From Isoetes taiwanensis (taxonomy: Eukaryota; Streptophyta; Lycopodiopsida; Isoetales; Isoetaceae): a DNA stretch of 64,000 nt. Positions within the stretch are counted from its first letter, which is position 1; each line of letters begins with the position of its first letter. The DNA lies in the NCBI GenBank assembly GCA_021234155.1, contig JAJEKV010000006.1, positions 28,068,271-28,132,270 of the forward strand. Direction: 5' to 3'. This document shows positions 56,119-64,000 of this stretch, in pieces. A model generated the notes under the pieces. It was not told where the DNA came from, ran no database searches, and saw only the letters and a list, made by a program, of their open reading frames with translations. Both the position numbers and the translations under genes were made by a program.

Positions 56119-58761
56119 ATGTCTGCAAAACAACTTGCATCGAAGGATAAGATCATAAAGGAAAATCCGGTGATTATTCGAAGCCAAAGACCTAATCCAC
56201 CATTAATTGAGAATGCAAGGGATGAACCAGCTACTATTGACAATGCATATGATGAGACTGCACGCAACCTTATAGAAGATTTTGCAACTTTTGAGCAACT
56301 CATGGAAGATGTGAACACACACACACACATATGGAGCATCATGACAATGCAACTAATGACAATAATGACCAAGAATATCCAACACAATATGTTGATGAAT
56401 ACATCATGAAGGAGGCTTCAGCAAAATTGTATGAAGGTTGTACAATATCGGTAGCTTGTCATCAATCTATCAATACTCAAAGATTCAAGCTCAAGACAAA
56501 GATATCCAATATAGCTATTGACGCTATACTCAAGTACATCTCTTCTTTTTGTGTCTATTCTCATAGTTTTGTATTATCTACTAATATATAGAATGCGGGG
56601 TTTATAGGGAAATTATTGCCAGGAAGGAAATAACATGCCTAAAAGTCGGCAAGAGGACGCGAAATAAACTAATCAAGGCGCTTGGTTTTGAGTACGAAAG
56701 CATTCACGTGTGTCCTAATGAATGTATTTTATATTATAAAGATAAGAAGGACTATACCAGTTGCATTATATGTGGATCAGGAAGGTATAAGGATGGATTT
56801 CAGAGTGATAAAGTCCCCGCTAAAGTATTACGTTACTTTCCTATCATTCCAAAGATGAAGCACATGTTTAGAATGAAAGAAAAGGCTGCTCTCATGACAT
56901 GGCATGCACACCAACAGTAACAAGGATGGGATTATCGTTATCCCGCAGATTCTAGGGCATGGAAATTTATAGAGGAGACATGGTCCGATTTTGCAACTGA
57001 ACCTAGGCACATTCTGTATGGGGTTGGCAACGGATGGCTTCAATCCATTTTCACAACGAAGCGCCTCTTGGTCAACCCGCCGATAATGCTTGTAAATTAC
57101 AATATTCCGCCAGATGAATCCATAAAACGTAGCCACATAATGTTGGTCATGATCATTCCAGGTATTTGCTTTAATATAAATTTAATATCTTTTTGAAATC
57201 GACTAACATTGATTGTGCATATAACAAAGGGCCTTCCCAACCAACGAATTTTGATGTGTACCTTTCTCCGTTAGTTGATGAGCTTCTACAACTATGGGAT
57301 GGAGTGCCAATGGTTGATGCTTCTAGGACAAAATTTACGGGACAAAACTTCATCTTGAGGGGTATTTGATGTGGACAATGCATGACTACCCAGGCCTCAC
57401 CGTATGTACAGGTGTGTGGTTAAATAGCCATTTACAATTTGACATGGTCGCGGATACAACATTTTAAGACCTTACATTGAAATGTAGGACTCCAAACAAA
57501 AGGCAAGTGTGCCTGTGTGCGTTGTGGTGAGAAGGTTACTACCGTTACTCCAAAGAAATGAGGAAGATGGTTTTGAGGGTCACGATAAATTTCTTTCCAG
57601 AACATCATCCATTGAGGTCGAGAAGAGTTGAAAGCAACGTGACACAAAAAAAGTCAATGACCTCAAAAGATTGGTTTAAGTTGTGGAATAATGTTGAAGA
57701 GAAAGCATGGATTGATGCATTCAATGAGGGGTGTGTGAAGGACGATGATATTGTGATGGATCCTCCCGATGGTATGAAGTGGCTTTCAAGATTTTATCAA
57801 TTGCCATATTGGACCGAATTAAAGTTTCACGAGCCTATTAGATCCCATGCACATAAAAAAAATGTGTCGAGAATCAATATGGAAACACATTACGGGGAGA
57901 GAAAGACAGAAGGAGCAAGAGGCGAGACCAACTTCAAGTCAAGCGCACAATGTGCTTGGATGAGATCAAACAAACCACCTCCATGGATTCTAACAAAGGG
58001 TGACTATCAAAAGGTGTGTGCTTCATTAAAATCTCTACGTACTCCAACTGGTTACTCCTCTTCCATGCGCAAATGTTGGACAAAGGGACTCAAGTCACAT
58101 GACTTTCACAAGTTACTAGAGGTAAGTTATGCACACTTATTATACTCATTGATGTTTGTTTTTAACTTCACTATTTCTTGCATGTAGGAGTACTTGCCAA
58201 TTGTTCTACCAGGTACTCTACCTTCAAACATTTGTGAACCCATTTTCAAGCTAGCCAAACTATGCAGGTATAGCACTTGTACCTTCTCATGGTTAATAAT
58301 TCACTTATGTTGATGTTATACCATGTTGTAGGTGGTTGTCATTGAGGGAGATTACCATCAATGACCTACCAGGAATGAGAGAATTAGCAGCTGAAGTATT
58401 GTGCTTATTTGAAAAACAATTTCCCACTAGCTTTTTTGACATCCAAGTGCATTTAATTGTTCATCTGGTCGATGATATCGAGTGGGTTGGTCCAGTATCA
58501 TATCGATGGATGTTTTTCCTCGAACGATTTATGAAGGTGCTCAAAGATTTTGTTCGTCAATTAGCAAGACCTGAAGGGAGCATGGCCGAGGGTTGGATTG
58601 CTCAAGATTGTAGATTTGCAGTTTGTCCTTATCTGAACTCAAGAGTTAAAGAAGAATTGAAGCTTCTAGCACCTGACGAGTGTGACGGTAGGCTATACAA
58701 CAAGGGAACAACTTACACATTTGATCGATTGTCTACTTTGCAACCATGTGCCGTGGGATAA
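56119..58761 (+). pseudogene. CACTA transposase Tnp2 with DUF4218 C-terminus
   Basis: Multi-exon, plus strand. Early exons give KASAKLYEGC-like text and RFKLKTKISNIAIDAILKYI. 56708-56920 has CPNECILYYKDKKDYTSC and PAKVLRYFPIIPK. The next has PADSRAWKF, GVGNGWLQSIFTTKR and YNIPPDESIKRSHIMLVMII, then after an intron GPSQPTNFDVYLSPLVDELL. 58336-58761 holds the DUF4218 block PTSFFDIQVHLIVHLVDDIE, GPVSYRWMFFLERFMK and ARPEGSMAEGW. Known: this is the standard Tnp2 order. An in-frame TAA after HAHQQ (about 56918) and frame changes near 57370 and 57480-57620 break it. It would have acted on the CACTA ends and their subterminal repeats. Confidence 0.85.
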
Positions 58762-58764
58762 CTC

Positions 58765-60550
58765 TGACCTTTCGGATGCAATCCTGCAATCGAACAGTCA
58801 TTTCGAGTCGTACGATGTCCTGCTTGTTACGAGCCATCGTTGCGCGGCAAGTTTGGAACCGGCGCATGGGGAGGGTTTTTTCGTTCTCCCTCTTGAGGTC
58901 TCTCTTCAAACCCTCGAGGGAACTCTGCACGCAAGCTCTCAACAACTTCAGAGGTAGGGAAGGCTGCCAAATCCTAAACCCTACAGATTTAATAGGGTTT
59001 AGTTATCGGGGAATCAAAACAACTCCATCTGTTAATCCCACCGTTCAAATGGTAGCTTATGTCCCAAGAAATGACCCCGAAAAAAAAAATTGGCCATCCA
59101 CCACATGGATGTGCCAATCCCCAAATTTCCCCTTTCTCGACATAGGGGCACGGCGGAAAAATGACTTGTTCCAACAGTTCGGCCAAACTATGAAGCTCGG
59201 AATGGGGTTCTAACTCTGGGCATAAGTCCAAAGCATCCAACTTACTGTAAGAACCAGGTATTATGACCAACAAAGCCAAACTCAAATCGCAAATGGCCAT
59301 AATGTTTGGCTCATCCTTGAATGTTTGATGGTGTAAATAACCATTTAGCCTACAACTCTACGAGAGCATGTGTTAAGAATATGGGTAAGACATGCCGTAT
59401 GTTAAGTAAAAGATAAGTTGGGGCAAATCTTGCCTTGTATTTTGGCCACATGGCCTTGGCTACAAAATCCTTGAAAAAGCAATGGCCACTAAATTTAAAA
59501 TGCAAAAATATCTCTAAGGCATCTCGTGTTGTGGCATTATGGGTGATACCATGGCAAGGTATGTCTTAAAAGTAAAATATTTATGTATTTTTATATTTCT
59601 AAGGCAAAGCCGTTTACAAAAGAAAAATGGCAAAAAAAAGGGGCCTAAAGCACTTCCTCCTAAATAACTTTTAACACGTGAATTCTAACGAGGTAAACCT
59701 GTGAATGTCGATGATGCCTGGCTTCAGACAAAAAAAAATCGAATTGATCCGTTGCCTTTAATATGGAAAGGGCCTAATGCCGATTAAAGGTTCTGTTCTG
59801 GGATCGCTCTTTATAGATCCAGCAACACTCTCTTCACTGATGACAACATTAATTACTATTGAGTATAATACTAATATAGACCCCATTTTTAATGTCTTAA
59901 AATATACATGTCTATACATTGAATGAAACCATTGAAACGGAAGGAATGTTTTTTTTTATTATTACGTTACATGCAGGACCAACCTTCCAACCGAATAACC
60001 ATTGAACTCCTAATCAACAATTTTTTTGAACCGAATCCATTCTTGGCGGCCCAGTTGCCTGTGTTGAATGGGCAGGAAGGTAGCAGTGGTTCTATACACA
60101 GGCATAGGCAAGGAGATTCCGGGAAATTTCAAACTTCATTTTTCTTTTAGTCGCTGACGATCCAAGTAGGGAGCAATCGATCTTCAAAGAACAGGAAGGT
60201 AAATCGTGCCATTTGTTTTTTAGAAGAGTGAGCAGCATGCAGCAGCAGACTTAGGTTTCCTTGTATTTCGTCCTCAGAACAACCAAGGAGCAATAATCAG
60301 GTAAGATTTGCTTCAATGCTTCTAATTTTCTTGCTTTATTTTTGTTTTCCTGAGCATGTTCTGAATGGCTGCCAAAAGTGCTTGTGCTGTCCATTTTGCA
60401 AGGTTGTTCGCATTATTTCTTAACTCAGTGCTTGTTGGCTCTTGCAGTTCAACTTCGTTACCATCCCTCAGAGCTACTTTGTTACCATCCCTCAGGCAAT
60501 CGAGGGTAAAAGCAATCAAATCTCTTCCATTGCGCACAAAACGCTAAAGG
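58765..60550. other. Element interior without a recognised gene
   Basis: Follows the Tnp2 stop. The minus strand has a small frame (58945-58733) rich in Arg and Met; the plus strand has 58746-59213. Neither is recognised. AAACCCTA words near 58975-59000 could be part of a captured plant leader. The AAAAAAAAGGGGCC end near 59644 resembles the MITE end at 16993. Confidence 0.35.
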
Positions 60551-60989
60551 ACTAGGAGGATTGGGTCTGTCAATCCAATTTTGCACCTTCTGCATTTTGG
60601 ATATTCCCATTAGGTCACTTGTTGGAATTGCTTAGCTATTTCGCTTGAATTTATCATAGGAGTGTTTCAGTCCGCGCGTATCTTTCTATAAACCAGATAC
60701 CTTGCTGGATTTGAATGCGACTTTTTGCAGGAACATTTAGCAATTGAAGCTTTTAAAGCGGTATCCACCGTCCTCTCCAGATTTTTTGAGGGAAACCGGA
60801 TTAACGATGATGATTAAGGTTTTTTAATCCAAAGGACTAGAAGTTGATTTTGATAATAGTAAAACTTTGTCTTGCCCTAGGGCTCAGTTATTTATGCAAA
60901 GAGTTGAGGCCAAGGAAACAAATGGTGCTGTACACTTTAAAATAATAAAAAGTCTTGAATTACTGTAGGTCTTGGGTTGAGAAAAGCTG

Positions 60990-61523
60990 ATGTATTTATT
61001 TCTTAGCTTTCATGCATTGAAGTCAGATATCTTGTATGCTTCTTCTAATTATCCTAAGTTTTTGGGTTTCAGAGATCTGAAGGCAAGCAGTGTGCTTCTA
61101 GATGCAGATTTTGAGGTAAAGTTAGGGAGCTTAAGCAAGTTAAGTGAGCAACAGGACGAGGGCTGCAGGATGTATGACTTATTCTGTTATGGTAAAGTTC
61201 TGCTAGATATATTATCAGGATTAGATGTGAGTGACTCGCCTGATGCATACACAGATGCATGGATCAGGAAAGCCCTGCCATTGATGGATTATCAACACCA
61301 GCATTCTTTTGTCAGATTCATAGACCCAACTCTGGTTCTAGACGAGGATCATCTTAAAGAAGTAATGGTAGTGGCTGTTCTTGCTAGGCAATGTCTTGAA
61401 CCCCATCTGGATGAAAGCTTTGGAATAGGTTTTGTGCTTGAATGCTTGAAAAATCCACAGGTTTTGCCTGAAAAGTGGACCAAGCTGGACAGATTTATGG
61501 TTGAATTTAATGGGCAGGCCTAA
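60990..61523 (+). pseudogene. LRR receptor-kinase C-lobe fragment in the CACTA element
   Basis: Frame with FRDLKASSVLLDADFEVKLG then SLSKLSEQQ, YDLFCYGKVLLDILSGLD and VMVVAVLARQCLEPHLDES, ending at TAA after GQA. Known: this matches the catalytic loop and C-lobe of plant LRR receptor-like kinases of the At2g16250 type, which are themselves atypical kinases. The usual HRD appears as FRD and the usual DFG as LGS, so even the source was probably a pseudokinase. The N-lobe, transmembrane segment and LRRs are absent. Residues before FRDLK look like intron read-through (a TTTCAG acceptor lies just before). Captured fragment inside the transposon. Confidence 0.7.
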
Positions 61524-61569
61524 TTTTTTATGTAATAATGTCCAAGTCGGGCCGGTCGGCATCGTGGAG

Positions 61570-61900
61570 ATCGCAAAAATTTGCAGGTTGCTTGTCATGT
61601 ACGTAGTGTTTTCCCTTGTCTCTCCTATCCGGGCGTATGTCAAACATATTGTTGGAAGACTACGCACCATCTCATAACGCTTCCCATAAAGAAAAACAAA
61701 TATTACACATTGCCATGGATATTTACATCCAAATCTCGAAAAAGTTCGCCGGTGTTGATAATTTAAGAAGAATATGGCCCAACTTTTCTTATGTCTTTAT
61801 CAACTTTGGAGCTGAAGATGATGTCTTTGGCTATGTCCCTAGGCATATCGCTACCTGGTTATCACTTACCCACCGTATTGATTTGAAATTCATCCCATAG
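61570..61900 (+). CDS. Hypothetical ORF in the CACTA element
   Basis: The frame ending at 61900 reads MSNILLEDYAPSHNASHKEK then DIYIQISKKFAGVDNLRRIW and HIATWLSLTHRIDLKF. Coding-like composition but not recognised. It starts directly after the kinase fragment, so it may be part of the same captured block or an element exon. Confidence 0.3.
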
Positions 61901-62745
61901 CTTTATATTGTTTTTTTATGTCATTTAGCTTTGATTTTGTTCTCAAGGGTGAGTCTCAACGAAATCTCCTTTTCCAATTCAAATGGATAGCAGCTTCACG
62001 CTTATTTTCACCATGCTTTCGACCTTTTCATTTGTCGCCTTTAGGTCTCCTTCGAAGCTGCAGATTTTGATAGAGAATCTTGTAATGCTTGTTGCTCAAT
62101 CTTCTCTAAAGATTCCTTTGTGCCCCCGACAAACTTGTAACAAATTAGCGGTATGATTATTGGTCGCTTCAAGTCTTTGAATCACGTTCCTGCAAGGCTG
62201 TCCGAAGTTCCAGAATGTGCTCTTCAAGTGCCTTAATTTTCTGCCACAAAATTTAGTCGGATGTCAAAGATAAAAAATGAAAAGCGCATCTGCATACAAT
62301 ATGGAACAGTTCAGATGTATGAAATGCCTGCGCAATATAGTCAAGCCAGTTGTCAGCTGAAGGATGTGTAACCAGGACTTGTAAGTGTTTGTTATGTTGT
62401 TGATGCTTACTGTTTTGGGTTCCAAATTAAGCAAAGTATGAGCAGAATATACTCCAGCAACTATAGCATTGGCATATACAAAGATGTTTTAAGTTTCTTG
62501 CAATATGGTTTGCATATAAAAATGTTATCAATGGTCATGCAATTCTAGCGGTCTTACATTCTATTACCTTACTATTATTTGTTGTTTGCCTTATCTTGCA
62601 GCCCACCTCTTCTAGACTGCAGCTGCGATTAAGAAGGTGCCAGCTTCTATACGATTTGGAATTCTTGTAAAATCACTCCCATGTGTCTATCTGTGTTGCT
62701 TATATGCCGCTATGTATGTACTTACCTTTTTTGTTCATTTACTAG

Positions 62746-63094
62746 TATGAAATGTATGATCAACCTCCGTCGGAAGAGGAATCTCGTCTTAGCAGTACTC
62801 TCAACTTCTGTAAGATGCAAAAGCATCTAGCAAGGCATGGCATTTGGCCAGTAGAGGAGCGACATCGAAAGGTAATTTTTTCTAGATTATGAAATTAGTA
62901 ACGAATTCATAATTTAATTTTATATCATTTTTCTTGTGTAGGCTATTGAGCAATTGCTTCTTCTGGATGATATGGAAGTACAAGCTGATAATGAAGGTCT
63001 ACCTAATAACGTTGAACAAGATGATATTTATGCACATCAAAATTATGATGATGAGCATGATGGTAGTGGTGCAGCAGGCAGCTATGCTTGCTGA
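62746..63094 (+). CDS. CACTA accessory protein, last two exons (TnpA-like position)
   Basis: Exon 62746-62871 (acceptor TTTACTAG; MYDQPPSEEESRLSSTLNFC) ends at a GTAATT donor. The final exon starts at 62941 (acceptor TTGTGTAG; AIEQLLLLDDMEVQADNEG) and ends TGA at 63094. Acidic C-terminus. Upstream exons were not found. The position, just before the right subterminal repeats, is where CACTA elements often encode the DNA-binding accessory protein, but sequence alone does not prove this. Confidence 0.4.
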
Positions 63095-63164
63095 AACAAT
63101 ATTGTATTTCTTTTGAATTAATAAAATTTTTCTTTTTGTTATGTTTTACTAATTCGTCCAATTT

Positions 63165-63455
63165 TTTTTTTTGTAACGGTTCATGAACTTGTAACGCGTT
63201 GCAAGGATTTTTTTTTTTTTTTAATATTGTTATTTGCAATGCGTTTCAATATTGAAACGCGTTTCTGTTTTAATTCTTTTGAAACGCATTGCAAGTTATT
63301 GACGCGTTTCAAACTTGTTATGCGTTACAAATCCGTTACGCATTTCAATTGACCCCATCATTCGTAACTCGTATCAAATCAACATTGTAACGCTATTTTT
63401 TAATTATATTATAATATTATTTTAGTTCAAAAAAGCGTATCAAAAAGCGTTACAA
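63165..63455. repeat. Right subterminal repeats of the CACTA element
   Basis: GTAACGCGTTGCAA, GAAACGCGTTTC, GAAACGCATTGCAA, GACGCGTTTCAAAC, ATGCGTTACAAA and similar words, about ten in 290 bp. They match the left-end array. Confidence 0.8.
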
Positions 63456-63539
63456 GCATAGGGATTTTCTTCTAGTGTTAGCATCTCAAATTTGAGAGTT
63501 TTGCTGCAATAACATTAACCTCCATTCTTTACTTGATCT

Positions 63540-64000
63540 ACACTCTGTAAGAGCACTATTAATCAAAGAGGCAACAACCATCATATAGGACGGATTCCCA
63601 AAGGCGAACATGGCAGCCATAGAAGCAGGTAATATACTTCTACAGAAAATAACAGACACATACCTACCTTTTGGGGGAAAAATATTCATCACAGCAGGAG
63701 ACTTTAGACAAATAGCTCCAATCGTTAAAAACGCAGGAAAGACCCCCACCCTTATGGAGCCATTTCAATGTGCTACAACTCAATGAGCCAGTCCGAAATG
63801 CCACAGACCTAGAACGTATACACTTTGTCGATGCAATCGGTGAAGGAAAACTCCTTGAAAACATTCCACTAACATTATTCAAAACAACTACGAACATCCA
63901 AGAAGCCATTAAGTCTCTATACGACAACACGTACTTAGCAATCCAGACATTTATGAGAAAAGGGAATTCCTGTCACCTAAAAACATCATTGTCGATGAAT
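63540..64000 (+). pseudogene. PIF1/Helitron-type helicase fragment
   Basis: A frame reads IKEATTII, a TAG where Trp is expected, then DGFPKANMAAIEAGN, YLPFGGKIFITAGDFRQIAP and IVKNAGK. It shifts near 63780 to LNEPVRNATDLERIHFVDAI, then again near 63950 to REFLSPKNIIVDE at the window edge. Known: WDE(A/F)PM, GDFRQxxPV and LSPKNxxVDExN are PIF1-family helicase motifs found in plant Helitron Rep/helicase proteins. The changed WDE (stop-DG) and frameshifts mark a pseudogene. It continues beyond the window. Whether it is Helitron-borne or a host PIF1 copy is inferred. Confidence 0.75.

Larger units (their letters stand above)
54268..63477 (+). mobile_element. CACTA (En/Spm) transposon, about 9.2 kb
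   Basis: The left end is CACTAATAGAATTTAGGGGG and the right end GGGATTTTCTTCTAGTG (right coordinate good to about 1 bp). The flanking bases read TTA on the left and appear to be TTA on the right, fitting the 3-bp CACTA target duplication. Both 300-bp termini carry many copies of (A/T)GCGTTACAA, AACGCGTTAC and GAAACGCGTTTC. Inside are decayed Tnp2 and a second ORF, as in autonomous CACTA elements, plus apparently captured host sequences (SET domain, LRR-kinase). Confidence 0.85.

Overview
This is nuclear DNA from a eukaryote, almost certainly a land plant with a large, repeat-rich genome. The signs are AT-rich sequence, GT-AG introns, a plant-type LINE with an RT-associated zinc-binding (zf-RVT) domain, CACTA transposons with Tnp2/DUF4218-type proteins, a PPR remnant and pieces of plant receptor-like and Raf-like kinases. 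A non-seed plant (fern, lycophyte or bryophyte) is plausible, but nothing here settles the lineage. No bacterial operons, CRISPR arrays or complete functional RNA genes were seen. Most coding signal is transposon protein broken by stops and frameshifts.

Layout. 0.4-2.9 kb: minus-strand decayed DUF7869-like transposase. 3.2-12.7 kb: a composite transposon region marked by dispersed copies of a 13-bp near-palindrome (CACGCCAGGCGTG). It holds a divergent pair of element genes: a minus-strand gene with a DUF8039-like domain, and a plus-strand multi-exon gene with an RGG-rich start, a DGQH motif and a possible methyltransferase-like C-terminus. It also holds an acidic-repeat ORF, a kinase scrap and a tRNA-derived SINE. 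13.0-15.6 kb: another minus-strand transposase gene, with a micro-SINE inserted in frame. 16.5-17.0 kb: MITE. 19.4-24.2 kb and 48.6-51.9 kb: duplicated blocks of a family of intronless genes of about 258-279 codons (three intact members, one truncated, one 5' relic). These are the only clearly intact, non-transposon-like genes in the window, and I do not recognise the family. 24.7-25.4 kb: truncated ATN1-like kinase with an activation-loop deletion. 26.4-26.8 kb: array of GGAAACCCTTCC motifs. 27.4-30.5 kb: an old LINE tail beside a dispersed repeat carrying a younger, 5'-truncated LINE; the matching empty site lies at 52.9-53.6 kb. 31.9-33.9 and 37.7-38.5 kb: two decayed pogo-like (DDE_1) transposases. 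34.9-36.6 kb: a tandem duplication split by a hairpin-rich transposon fragment. 40.6-48.4 kb: mostly non-coding with repeats and a PPR relic. 48.9-49.5 kb: TIR element with a 9-bp target duplication. 54.3-63.5 kb: a nearly complete CACTA element carrying decayed Tnp2, a SET-domain ORF and an LRR-receptor-kinase fragment. 63.5-64.0 kb: degenerate PIF1/Helitron-type helicase.

The window reads as nested mobile elements around a small duplicated host gene family. Several insertions can be dated relative to one another because occupied and empty copies of the same repeat are both present.
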